Source: JBBQZU01 sp041749535
GTDB taxonomy: Bacteria; Bacteroidota; Bacteroidia; Flavobacteriales_D; Cryomorphaceae
Assembly: GCA_041749535.1 (NCBI GenBank)
Contig: JBGTBE010000042.1
Location: 62,001 to 126,000, forward strand
Direction of reading: 5' to 3'
Length of the DNA: 64,000 bases
Part shown: piece after piece, positions 8,057-16,548 of the stretch
Position numbering within the stretch: position 1 is the stretch's first letter
Layout: each line of letters begins with the position of its first letter
The notes under the pieces: generated by a model
Told to the model about the DNA's origin: nothing
The model's database searches: none
Seen by the model: the letters and a program-made list of their open reading frames with translations, nothing else
Made by a program: the position numbers and the translations under genes

Positions 8057-10666
8057 CTATTTCTCCACCCTAAGCGCTATGGTCTCCATGTGGTCTCCCC
8101 ACATAATTCTCAGAGCGTACCAACCTGCAGAGAGGTGGGTAGTGGAAATTCTGTAGCCTTGTTGGAGGGTTCCCGCTGGTATTCGTTCGGCTGAAATTTC
8201 TTGTCCCAGTGTATTAATGATGCTTACCGATACTGTTTCATCATCAAGCAAATCGGCCGTAACGATTACGAAATCGGCAGCTGGATTTGGATAAGCTGCG
8301 ACATTTACTCTTGGCTTCTCTGATTCGATTGTCTCAAATCCATTTTCGAAGAAATCACCATTTTCACCACCATCTTGTTGTGCAGGTACGGTGAAGAACA
8401 TGTAGCCGGTATAAGGTGATTTTATATTGGCTGAGCACTGGCATTGAACCCTCGCTCGGTAGGTTTCACCACTTTGAAGTTGTGAGAATGGTATAAAGAA
8501 CTGATTGAATGCGGGAGGGTTTGCATTATTCACCACAAATGAAACATCATTTGGCAAGGTATTTTTATTACCGCTTAATCTGCATTTGTTGGCAAATGGA
8601 TATGCGCCCCAATTAAATACCACACCGTTGGGAACAACATTCAGATTAAAGCCTTGAGGTGGGTTTGAAAAGTTGTAAGGGTTGCAGGCACCTCCCGGGA
8701 TGCTGTAGCCCAAGGAGTTAGGGAGAATTGAAATGGCATCAATATTTCCGGGAAAGGAAAAATCCGGATCAAAAACTGTGTTCATACCATTCATATATGA
8801 AATGTAAATGGTGTGTGGATCAAAAGCAGGCCCTCCAGACTCATCGATTCCTGGTGTGAGTGGATCATCCACATCCACACTAAAAAGTACCCCCAGAATA
8901 TCTCCGGCGGGATTCACAGATGGGTCGTACATCCTGACGAACTCAAATGCATCGATATCCGTACCCGGAGGAATTCCCAAGTCTGGAGGTAGGATGGCAG
9001 GCACCAATACCCCAAGAGCAGGTGACACCCTGTATATTACACCCGGATCGTAAGAAATTCCTGTGGCATCTGTTCCAATAGCCTGATGATCTACTGAGAG
9101 ATACCAGTTGTCGCAGGTGGTATTTGCATAGCCAAAGTTCAATGCATCCAAGTCATCATTTTGCGGATCGGGCCCAAGCGGCAATGGGTTGGGCGCAAGG
9201 TTCTGGTGTATATCCGTTTCCCTCGCCAGTTTCAGCATTGTGGTTATACCGCCCAATATAGGACTGGACACATACAGCTCAACCACTTCATCGCGCGTAG
9301 CATTTGAGCCATACGTCTCGCCGGTAAAAGCATAAGTGGAATTGGCAGGCACACTGGGGAAAATGTCTGTATAATGTCCGGGACTATCATCATCGAAAGA
9401 AATGTATACATGCCTGGGTCTGTAAACGCATTCGGAAGCTGGCAATGGAAACAGGGGAGGAACTTGTCCCGCAGGAAGGCCTTGTACCAAAAAGTCGATT
9501 CTATCCAGGCCATCAAGATTAAGAAAACCAGATTGCACCAATCCAGGAGGCAAGCCGGAGCCAACAGGTGCAGCAGTAAGCGATGGCACTACAGGATCAG
9601 GGGGCGTTGGAAAATTATCAGTAGATATATAAAACCCGTCATCAAGTGTTCCATTGGCACCTCCCGGAGGTAAGAGTGGTCCTTGGATCCTGTATGCATC
9701 TGCAGGATCAAAATATTCGGTGCCTGAGGCGAATGGATCACTTAATTCGCTGGCACTGCCAATGTCTACTGAGAAAAAGCTCAGAGCAGGCGGGGTACCA
9801 GAAGGTGGGAAACTGGGAATAATCGGACCTGAGGCAGATAAAGATAGTTGACCAAAAAATGAAGCCCCGTTTCCATCGTATTGTCTAAGGTCGCATGCTG
9901 CATCCACGTTACAGCATTTGGCTGGGGCGTTTATAGTGGCAGAAACATCAGCTTTTACTACCAGGGTAAATGGTGTACTGGTGGGCACTGCCAACCAACC
10001 GCTCAAAGTCAGATGTCTTGCATTTCCATTGCCAGGAGGTGATGAGAATGCTGTTGGAAATCCACCTACTTGCATCATATCAACACCATTGATAGAAAAT
10101 TCCGTAACGGTTGCAGTAGCTGGATCTTCGATAACATTCTCGTGTTCCGAATATGCAGCAAACCATCCGGTATAATCATAGTAAAGAGGCACCAAAGTAC
10201 CGGGCGGATGAATGCCTGATGGGATCTCCATCTCCAGTTGGTAGTCACCATCGCTTATTCCAAATGCCATATAAGGATTCGCACAAAACGGCTGAGAGAG
10301 GTGCATGGTATTTGCGAATACTTGCCACTGCGCGATTAATTCAGCATTGGATCCCCCATATTCAAAACCAGTTGCAACGTGGCCGGTAGTTTGAAAACAA
10401 GAACCGTCCTGCTTTGAGAGGGTAAGGCAGTACCTTGCAGCCACACTCGTGGGTAATGCAGTTATCACTGGACTGGGATTTAGCGGTCCGGGAGGAGTGA
10501 TGCACATGTCTGCATCGAAGCCTGCTGCACAGCCGTCGTCAGCATGGGAGTTTCCATTGATCACTGCGTTGTCAGATAGTACTGTAATTCCACCGAATGA
10601 CTGCGCAGATAATTGGCAGGCCAGGCATGCCGTGGTCAGAAAGAGTAAAAGTCTAGTTATTTTCAT
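8057..10666 (-). CDS. T9SS type A sorting domain-containing secreted protein
   Basis: An 869-residue secreted protein. Residues 1-22 are a Sec signal peptide ending LSAQS. The last 75 or so residues (from about 795) form a type A sorting domain: the YPNPAADF opening, a central INTLGQE turn, and a final ALRVEK, as needed for export through the type IX system and attachment to or release from the cell surface. The middle 700 residues are rich in Pro, Gly, Ser and Asp, contain several Cys and are beta-rich; I recognise no catalytic domain. Runs such as DDGFYISTDNFP and DPHTIYISYMNG hint at repeated beta-propeller or sandwich units. Likely an adhesin or structural surface protein. It is a monocistron with a terminator just downstream. 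Confidence 0.85.
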   Translation of the reverse strand: MKITRLLLFLTTACLACQLSAQSFGGITVLSDNAVINGNSHADDGCAAGFDADMCITPPGPLNPSPVITALPTSVAARYCLTLSKQDGSCFQTTGHVATGFEYGGSNAELIAQWQVFANTMHLSQPFCANPYMAFGISDGDYQLEMEIPSGIHPPGTLVPLYYDYTGWFAAYSEHENVIEDPATATVTEFSINGVDMMQVGGFPTAFSSPPGNGNARHLTLSGWLAVPTSTPFTLVVKADVSATINAPAKCCNVDAACDLRQYDGNGASFFGQLSLSASGPIIPSFPPSGTPPALSFFSVDIGSASELSDPFASGTEYFDPADAYRIQGPLLPPGGANGTLDDGFYISTDNFPTPPDPVVPSLTAAPVGSGLPPGLVQSGFLNLDGLDRIDFLVQGLPAGQVPPLFPLPASECVYRPRHVYISFDDDSPGHYTDIFPSVPANSTYAFTGETYGSNATRDEVVELYVSSPILGGITTMLKLARETDIHQNLAPNPLPLGPDPQNDDLDALNFGYANTTCDNWYLSVDHQAIGTDATGISYDPGVIYRVSPALGVLVPAILPPDLGIPPGTDIDAFEFVRMYDPSVNPAGDILGVLFSVDVDDPLTPGIDESGGPAFDPHTIYISYMNGMNTVFDPDFSFPGNIDAISILPNSLGYSIPGGACNPYNFSNPPQGFNLNVVPNGVVFNWGAYPFANKCRLSGNKNTLPNDVSFVVNNANPPAFNQFFIPFSQLQSGETYRARVQCQCSANIKSPYTGYMFFTVPAQQDGGENGDFFENGFETIESEKPRVNVAAYPNPAADFVIVTADLLDDETVSVSIINTLGQEISAERIPAGTLQQGYRISTTHLSAGWYALRIMWGDHMETIALRVEK

Positions 10667-10814
10667 GGTTGTTTGTTTTGGTTAATTATTTGGTTATCAA
10701 TATTAAACCTACATAATTTCGACCAAACTGCCAAGAAACATTCAAACTTTTTCCATACTTAAATTAACGTGGTAGTTGAAGTAAACCAATGTGCAGACTC
10801 ATAAACAATATGCT

Positions 10815-10913
10815 ATGAGGTTTGATGAATGGGTGTATGCTTTCACCGAAAAAATGGGTAGAAATTGGGCTCCAAAAGAAAAAGCGCATGAATGGTGTTA
10901 TAATCCAAAATAA
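10815..10913 (+). CDS. Possible 32-residue small ORF in the gap before rpsP
   Basis: The 310-base gap between the T9SS gene and rpsP holds one short frame with ATG, 32 sense codons and TAA. The product is aromatic and charged, with two Trp-containing stretches (FDEWVYAF and HEWCYNPK). I recognise no family, and no clear ribosome binding site or promoter precedes it. It may be a real small protein, a decayed gene end, or chance. The rest of the gap holds nothing I can name except a TGATCTTTG stretch at 10918-10926 that could be the rpsP promoter. Confidence 0.2.
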   Translation: MRFDEWVYAFTEKMGRNWAPKEKAHEWCYNPK

Positions 10914-10976
10914 TATCTGATCTTTGCGCCCCTAATTAATAACCTGAAGTTTCGCACTTCACAATTTAATGTTCAA

Positions 10977-11735
10977 ATGCCAGTAAAAATCAGATTACAA
11001 CGCCACGGAAAAAAAGGCCATCCTTACTTTCACATTGTGGTAGCCGACGCCCGTTCTCCACGTGATGGAAAATACATTGAGAGGCTCGGGTTTTACAATC
11101 CAAACACCAATCCTGCCACGATCGAAATTGATGTAGATGGAGCGGCAAAATGGCTCAACAACGGTGCCCAGCCAACGGATACCGCAAGAGCAATACTATC
11201 CTATAAAGGGGTGCTTTATAAGAACCACTTAATGAGAGGTGTTGCGAAAGGAGCTTTTACCGAAGAACAGTCTGTTGAGAAATTCAACGCATGGCTGGAA
11301 GAAAAAGCCCTGAAAATTGACAACAAGAAGAAGGGTCTTTCTGAAGCAGCCTCTAAAGCATCTGTGGATCGCCTGAGAGCTGAAACAGAAGTGAATAAAA
11401 CCCGCGCTGCTGCACTTGCCGCCGCCAATGCTCCGGTAGTCGAAGAAGCAGAAGCTCCATCTGAAGAAGTAGCAGTTGAAGAAGCAACAACTACAGAAGC
11501 ACCAGTTGCAGAAGCAACAACTACAGAAGCACCAGTAGCAGAAGCACCAGTAGCAGAAGCACCAGTTGCAGAAGCACCAGTTGCAGAAGCACCAGCTGAA
11601 GATGTACCGGTTGCAGAAGCACCAGTTGTAGAAGCACCAGTTGTAGAAGCTCCAGCTGAAGAAGCACCCGTTGCAGACGCACCAGCTGAAGAAGCACCAG
11701 CTGCAAAAGATGAATCCAAAGAAGATAAGGCCTGA
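10977..11735 (+). CDS. rpsP: 30S ribosomal protein bS16 with long acidic repeat tail
   Basis: Residues 1-80 are a complete bS16 (start MPVKIRLQRHG, then PRDGKYIERLGFYNP), a small-subunit protein that helps 16S rRNA folding. A charged helical extension follows (81-150), similar in position to extensions seen in Bacteroidota S16. Residues 174-243 are an unusual run of fourteen five-residue units of the EAPVA type, rich in Ala, Glu, Pro and Val, ending in an acidic Lys/Glu tail. At 252 residues the protein is three times the usual bS16 length. The tail is probably disordered and exposed on the ribosome. The rpsP-rimM order is classical. A strong terminator separates it from rimM. Confidence 0.95.
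   Translation: MPVKIRLQRHGKKGHPYFHIVVADARSPRDGKYIERLGFYNPNTNPATIEIDVDGAAKWLNNGAQPTDTARAILSYKGVLYKNHLMRGVAKGAFTEEQSVEKFNAWLEEKALKIDNKKKGLSEAASKASVDRLRAETEVNKTRAAALAAANAPVVEEAEAPSEEVAVEEATTTEAPVAEATTTEAPVAEAPVAEAPVAEAPVAEAPAEDVPVAEAPVVEAPVVEAPAEEAPVADAPAEEAPAAKDESKEDKA
11496..11705 (+). repeat. In-frame 15-bp tandem repeat encoding the S16 tail
   Basis: Fourteen imperfect 15-base units, each encoding a pentapeptide like EAPVA, EAPVV, EAPAE or EATTT. Several units are nearly identical at DNA level, so copy number could change by slippage without breaking the frame. Confidence 0.85.
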
Positions 11736-11768
11736 TAAGGTTTTAACATACCGGACTTATATGTGATT

Positions 11769-11814
11769 AAATCCCCTGACATTCACCTAATCAGTGACTT
11801 GACAGGGGATTTTT
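11769..11814 (+). terminator. Rho-independent terminator after rpsP
   Basis: A perfect 10-bp stem (AAATCCCCTG at 11769-11778 with CAGGGGATTT at 11803-11812), a 24-base loop and a closing T run. It sits 34 bases after the rpsP stop and 22 bases before rimM, so rimM is either expressed by readthrough or from its own promoter. Confidence 0.85.
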
Positions 11815-11836
11815 AGTTAACAGCAATACCACTTTT

Positions 11837-12370
11837 ATGAATATCACCCACAATGATTGTTTCTATCTAGGGCATATCTCTAAAGTTCATGGGTTTAAAG
11901 GCTTGTTGGTTTTCTTTATAGATGCTGACAATCCATGGAACTACGCCAAATTAAAGCAGGTTCTGGTTGAGATTAACGGGCAATTGCACCCGTTCTTCAT
12001 AGAGAGAATTGAGATCAAGGAGAAGGGCTTTGCCTATGTAAAACTCGATGGTATTGACAACCGGGATGATGCAACATCCATATCAGGCAAAGAGCTTTAT
12101 TTGCCATTGGCAAAATTACCTCCCCTCCCTGATGATCAGTATTATCTTCATGAACTAGAAGGCATGAGGGTTGTTGACGATGTGCATGGTGATGTTGGGA
12201 AGGTGGAAAAGGTATTCGATTACGCACAGAATACCTTATTGCAGGTGTTCAATGACTCGCATGAAGTACTGATACCCTTGAATGAGCAATTTGTGATCAG
12301 GGTTGACAAAGCGAATAAAGTGGTGCACGTGCACATCCCTCAAGAGCTGCTCGAAATGAACCGCTTGTGA
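11837..12370 (+). CDS. rimM: Ribosome maturation factor RimM
   Basis: A 177-residue protein with the two RimM domains: an N-terminal beta-barrel (GHISKVHGFKG near residues 12-22, a conserved opening) and a C-terminal PRC-barrel-like domain (YYLHELEGMRVVDD, then LLQVF and VLIPLNEQFV). RimM binds S19 and assists late processing and assembly of the 30S head. Length matches the family. It follows rpsP, its common neighbour, and its stop codon overlaps the GTG of the next gene by four bases, implying coupled translation of the methyltransferase. Confidence 0.95.
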   Translation: MNITHNDCFYLGHISKVHGFKGLLVFFIDADNPWNYAKLKQVLVEINGQLHPFFIERIEIKEKGFAYVKLDGIDNRDDATSISGKELYLPLAKLPPLPDDQYYLHELEGMRVVDDVHGDVGKVEKVFDYAQNTLLQVFNDSHEVLIPLNEQFVIRVDKANKVVHVHIPQELLEMNRL

Positions 12371-13074
12371 GTCGACCGTTTCGCTTTAAGCAATTCACTA
12401 TAGCGCAAGAGCGCGCTCCTATGAAAGTAGGCACAGACGGTGTACTTCTGGGAGCTTGGTGCAGTGAGCCTGCCGGGAATGAAATCTTGGATATAGGCAC
12501 AGGTACTGCATTGATAGCCCTTATGCTCGCTCAAAGGTTTGAGCATGCTTTCATTACAGCCATAGAGCCGAATAATGAAGCGGCAATGGATGCTGAATTG
12601 AATGTAAAAAATTCTCCATTCCGGAATAGAATTTCAATCGGCAGAGATGATATCAACCATTTCGTTCCATCAATGAAATTCGATCTGATTGTATCAAACC
12701 CACCTTTTTTCAGCAACAGCCTTTCTGCGCAAAGCGAAGGGCGAAATCAAGCCAGGCATCAGCGCACATTTCTTCCAAAACAATTTGCTGAAGCATCAAG
12801 ATGGCTGAGCAGTAGTGGGACAATTGCTGGTATTTACCCTGTGGATGCCTTTCTGGAATTCGAAAAACACATAGGATCAAGTGGCTTGCACCTGAAACGC
12901 AAAACCATTGTGCAACCTACCCCTTACAAGGCAGCGCATAGGGTACTTTTTGAGTACAGTCTGAAAACCAGTATCCCTGAAATCACGGCACCACTCGTTA
13001 TTGAAGAAAGTGGAAGACATACTTATAGTGAATCATACAGGCAACTGACGGCCGCATTCTACTTGAATATGTAG
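12367..13074 (+). CDS. tRNA1(Val) adenine-37 N6-methyltransferase (TrmN6/YfiC family)
   Basis: A 235-residue SAM-dependent methyltransferase. The GTG start is chosen because it overlaps the rimM stop and the protein then begins RPFRFKQFTIAQERAPMKVGTDGVLLGAW, the typical opening of this family. The SAM-binding loop is LDIGTGT (41-47) and the catalytic N6-adenine motif is N111-P-P-F114. The expected reaction is m6A at position 37 of tRNA-Val; other N6 rRNA or tRNA targets are possible in this family. The C-terminal third carries the basic substrate-recognition part. It is co-transcribed with rimM. Confidence 0.88.
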   Translation: MSRPFRFKQFTIAQERAPMKVGTDGVLLGAWCSEPAGNEILDIGTGTALIALMLAQRFEHAFITAIEPNNEAAMDAELNVKNSPFRNRISIGRDDINHFVPSMKFDLIVSNPPFFSNSLSAQSEGRNQARHQRTFLPKQFAEASRWLSSSGTIAGIYPVDAFLEFEKHIGSSGLHLKRKTIVQPTPYKAAHRVLFEYSLKTSIPEITAPLVIEESGRHTYSESYRQLTAAFYLNM

Positions 13075-13170
13075 TGTCCTCAGTATTTATCAGAGAATCA
13101 CCCGGCCGATAAGGTTGTTTAATTGACACCTTATTCTTGGTATCTCGTAGAATACCGGGCTTAGTTTATT

Positions 13171-13178
13171 TACATTTG
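13171..13178 (+). promoter_or_regulatory. Bacteroidota -7 box upstream of a lipoprotein gene
   Basis: TACATTTG fits TAnnTTTG and lies 39 bases before the ATG at 13218. I find no clear TTTG at the -33 position. Confidence 0.4.
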
Positions 13179-13217
13179 TTTTATCTTGCGGCGTAATTCA
13201 AGTCCCTCTGTGCACAC

Positions 13218-14009
13218 ATGAGCATCACACTAAAGCCATTTTTGCTACCATTTATAGCCGTTTCCCTATTTATAGCCGGCTGCAATGAAAACGATTCGGA
13301 TGATGATTTCCCTGATCAGACAGGTATTCAGGGCAAGGTACTTGTCCAGAATGAATTTGGACAACCACTTTACGAAGAGAGAAATGGCATAAGTGTACTG
13401 CTCGAAACAGGGTTCAGAAGTTACGACCTTGATGCCGACAATGTGGGCTATTGGCAGGTTGGCGGAGCTCCGGTAGGTTCATATACCATTACTTATAAAA
13501 AAACAGGGTGCGGCACCATCATTGCGCGCAACGTGTTAATCAGCACCACGAGTCCTGTATTTGAAGTGATCGGTGGCTTTCAGCAAATGGCTACCCCAAC
13601 CCTCACCAAATTAGCCAATGCTTCTTTCAGCGGATTGAATCTCGACCTTACTACCAATGTAAATGGAGGCACAACTACCTATACCCTTGATGTGAGCGGC
13701 ACCATTATACCAGGACCTCCACCCACTGGACAAGCCAAGGGTTACAGGGTGTTTTTGGCCAGAACGTCCACGGTTTCCAAGGATAATTATGAGTTTCAGC
13801 AGCACGCAACCACAACCACGGCTGCCTTCACAACAACGATTGACAGTTCTGTGCTTTCGGAACTCAATGTGGTGCCCGGACAGACCTTGTACGTAGCTGT
13901 TTATGGAGATTCGAATTTTGATTTCAGCCAGGAAAGACCCAATGGTTCGTTTGCCTTTCCAAACCTAAGCATCGAGCCCTCTGCAGCAATTTCAGTAGTG
14001 CTTCCTTAA
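13218..14009 (+). CDS. Putative lipoprotein with carboxypeptidase-like beta domain
   Basis: A 263-residue predicted lipoprotein: hydrophobic N-terminus ending FIAG-C22, then an acidic linker. Residues about 36-110 look like a carboxypeptidase regulatory-like fold (GIQGKVLVQNEFGQPL, then a VGSYTITYKKTGC segment), often seen in Bacteroidota surface proteins. The rest is a beta-rich, Thr-rich domain with no motif I recognise. Likely exposed in the periplasm or on the cell surface; function unknown. Its stop overlaps by four bases the stop of the convergent saccharopine dehydrogenase gene, with no space for a separate terminator. Confidence 0.8.
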   Translation: MSITLKPFLLPFIAVSLFIAGCNENDSDDDFPDQTGIQGKVLVQNEFGQPLYEERNGISVLLETGFRSYDLDADNVGYWQVGGAPVGSYTITYKKTGCGTIIARNVLISTTSPVFEVIGGFQQMATPTLTKLANASFSGLNLDLTTNVNGGTTTYTLDVSGTIIPGPPPTGQAKGYRVFLARTSTVSKDNYEFQQHATTTTAAFTTTIDSSVLSELNVVPGQTLYVAVYGDSNFDFSQERPNGSFAFPNLSIEPSAAISVVLP

Positions 14010-15367
14010 CTCTTCCTGACGCTCGTGTGTACCTCACTTTCGGTGAACTTGATTCCGTAGGTTTCTAACTCATCGAGTATTGGGTTGTAGATCTCTGCTG
14101 ACATGGGCATATGAACACCTGCTTTTGCATATTTTCCGGTAAGAATCATTTTTGCGGCAATGGCAACGGGTAGACCTACGGTTTTGGCCATAGCCGTGCG
14201 TGGCTGTTCTTCGCCAATAACCACCAAGCTGCTGTGCCATTCGCGCTCATCCATTTCTCCCGGCTCACGTGTAAGCATCTTGTGCCACATCACAATCATA
14301 TCCTTGTCATCAGGAGCAAGTGTCCATTTCTTCTCGAGGATCTGTTGTAAAATTCTAGCGGGCGATGCATCATCGGGTAAGCCTATGGGCGTGTCGTCAA
14401 AAATTCCGAGCCACACCAACTTATCAATAATCTCACTGTCCTGGTCCATTTTCATGTAGTGCATGAGTTTTAGCTCTACGCTGTCAGAAGGATGGTATTT
14501 TAGAAAGCTGTTTGTAAATTGTCTGTGCGTCATGGTGCTGCTTCCCTCCAACAGGAAGGAGTCATCCGTCATTCCGAGCTGAATGAACACATCCCATGCC
14601 CTGCAAAACCCTACCCTTCTCAAAGTGCCTCTATAAATGGTGGGTACTCCTTTGAGACCGTACATGTCGCGGTAGTTCAAGGAATCGCGGTTTGCATATC
14701 CTTCAAACTTTCCGTATCCCGGTATTTCTATGATTTCTGTTCTCCTGAAGAGTTTGTGGTATGGTATGTATTTGAACTGCCCGTTGTGTTTGAATTTCAC
14801 AGTTCCTCCCTGCCCTGCAAGTACCACATTCCGAGGGTTCCATGTGAACTTATAATTCCAGGGATTGTCATCACTTTCGGGAGCAATAAGCCCTCCGGTG
14901 AAGCTCTCATACCAAGTAATCTCTGCGCCTCGCGCGCGGGCATTGTCCAGAAGTCTCATTGCCGACATGTGATCGATCCCGGGGTCTACGCCCAATTCAT
15001 TCATGAAAACTATACCTGCACGCTCTACATCGCTCGCCATCTGTTTCATCTCAGCTGAGATATAACTCGGAGTGATGAGGTTCTTCTTAAACCTGAGGCA
15101 ATCACGCGCAATGTCCAGATGCATAAACGCAGGTAGCATGCTTATTACAAGATCAGCCTGAGAAATGAGCTCAGCGCGCCGTGAAGAATCTGCGGCATCA
15201 AAGCGCACCACTTCAGTACAACTGTGATCTCCTGCCAATTGCTTTGCAGCTTGAGGATTTGCGTCTGCGATGGTAAGTTCTAAATCGAGCGCTGCTGCGT
15301 GTTCTATTAAGTATTCTATCAGAGCTACGGATGACCTGCCGGCCCCCACGAGTAATATCTTTTTCAT
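14006..15367 (-). CDS. Saccharopine dehydrogenase family oxidoreductase
   Basis: A 453-residue enzyme starting with a Rossmann nucleotide-binding loop (ILLVGAGRSS, residues 4-13) and continuing as a saccharopine dehydrogenase/reductase: DLVISMLPAFMH, the conserved NELGVDPGIDHMSA segment (about 125-138), and a C-terminal domain with a Pro-rich catalytic core. It probably oxidises saccharopine to glutamate plus aminoadipate semialdehyde, or the reverse, in lysine breakdown. Other members act on related amino acid conjugates, so the substrate is inferred. It is a single gene; a TATATTTC near -55 may be its promoter. Confidence 0.87.
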   Translation of the reverse strand: MKKILLVGAGRSSVALIEYLIEHAAALDLELTIADANPQAAKQLAGDHSCTEVVRFDAADSSRRAELISQADLVISMLPAFMHLDIARDCLRFKKNLITPSYISAEMKQMASDVERAGIVFMNELGVDPGIDHMSAMRLLDNARARGAEITWYESFTGGLIAPESDDNPWNYKFTWNPRNVVLAGQGGTVKFKHNGQFKYIPYHKLFRRTEIIEIPGYGKFEGYANRDSLNYRDMYGLKGVPTIYRGTLRRVGFCRAWDVFIQLGMTDDSFLLEGSSTMTHRQFTNSFLKYHPSDSVELKLMHYMKMDQDSEIIDKLVWLGIFDDTPIGLPDDASPARILQQILEKKWTLAPDDKDMIVMWHKMLTREPGEMDEREWHSSLVVIGEEQPRTAMAKTVGLPVAIAAKMILTGKYAKAGVHMPMSAEIYNPILDELETYGIKFTESEVHTSVRKS

Positions 15368-15536
15368 AGCTGTTGGCTATTTTGCCTTGGCGAAGGTAAA
15401 ATTCTTCATTTCTGAAAAAGAAATATAACCTTAATTATTTTCGAACAGTATAGTATTGGCAACAAGGCTCAAAAGCTTTTGGCATATCCCTTGTAAGCAT
15501 GCAAATCATCATTTACATTCGTTTAACTAAACAACT

Positions 15537-16520
15537 ATGAGAAATTTTATCATCTCCGTTTTATCTGCTTGTTTTTTAGCATCTTGCATTATCGCAAATG
15601 CCCAGAACACTTCTCATCTGGAAGTTTTTACTGAAAATGGTGAGTCATTCATACTTACTGTAAATGGTGTGAGAATGAATCAGGAGCCTCAAAGCAATGT
15701 AAAAGCCACCGGTCTTACTGGTGAATACCAAAGAGTTGGAGTCCAGTTCAGCGACCTTAGTCTAGGTACGGTGAGTCAGAATGTAATGACCGTGCCAGGT
15801 ACAGCGCAGCGCGCAGTGGTAAAGCTTATAAAGAAAGGATACGTGCTAAGGCCTTTTGGAGAGCCCATTGCCCTGGCGAGTGAAATTCAAACACCTACAG
15901 TTACCGTTATAGAATCTTCACCTTTGCAGTCATCTCCTACCCACAGAAATGAAAATATCAAGACCGTAGAATCTACCCCCGACCCTAATTTGGTGTTGAC
16001 CACAGTCACCACTTCTTCCACTGCGAGAAGCGCAGATGAAAACTTGAAAATGGACATCGTAACGAGAGATGTGAAGGTGGGAATCGATGTACGGGTGATT
16101 GATGGCGAAGAAGGTACGGCCACCATGGTGCACACCAACGAACCTACAAACAATGTACAACGATGCCAAAGCACAGAAGTACTCACAGCGCAAAGTGAAC
16201 CCACTCCTGTTGCAACACCTGTGGACGATTGCAGTGCAATGGCTGCCGCTGAATTTTCAAATTTAAAATCATCTTTGGCTTCGAAAAATTTTGAAGACAG
16301 CAAAACCACAACGGCTAAACAAGTGCTTCGAAATACATGCATGAGCGCAAGTCAGATAGTGGAAATAGTTAATTTGCTCACCTACGAGGAGAGTAAACTC
16401 GATTTCGCGAAAGCGGCATACACGCGCTGTTCTGACCCACAAAACTACTGGAAGCTCAATGATGCTTTTACCTTTGAAACATCCATAGACGAACTCAACG
16501 AATTCCTTGAAACTAAGTAA
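15537..16520 (+). CDS. DUF4476 domain-containing protein
   Basis: A 327-residue exported protein with a Sec signal (about 1-23, ending NAQN). Residues 24-110 form a small beta domain (HLEVFTENGESFILTVNG), often found at the N-terminus of Bacteroidota DUF4476 proteins. A low-complexity Thr/Ser/Val linker follows (about 115-225). The C-terminal 95 residues are the DUF4476 helical domain (from CSAMAAAEFSNLKSSL to the end), with a CSDPQNYWKL stretch. Function is unknown. It lies 28 bases before the CsgG-like lipoprotein gene on the same strand and is probably the first gene of that unit. Confidence 0.83.
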   Translation: MRNFIISVLSACFLASCIIANAQNTSHLEVFTENGESFILTVNGVRMNQEPQSNVKATGLTGEYQRVGVQFSDLSLGTVSQNVMTVPGTAQRAVVKLIKKGYVLRPFGEPIALASEIQTPTVTVIESSPLQSSPTHRNENIKTVESTPDPNLVLTTVTTSSTARSADENLKMDIVTRDVKVGIDVRVIDGEEGTATMVHTNEPTNNVQRCQSTEVLTAQSEPTPVATPVDDCSAMAAAEFSNLKSSLASKNFEDSKTTTAKQVLRNTCMSASQIVEIVNLLTYEESKLDFAKAAYTRCSDPQNYWKLNDAFTFETSIDELNEFLETK

Positions 16521-16548
16521 TTACATATTTGCTCCTTCTGCTTCAGCT

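Noticed and set aside
11216..11782. 188-residue minus-strand frame opposite the rpsP tail
   Set aside because: Its text is the mirror of the EAPVA repeat (runs of Ala, Gly, Ser, Thr). It lies entirely within rpsP and its terminator.
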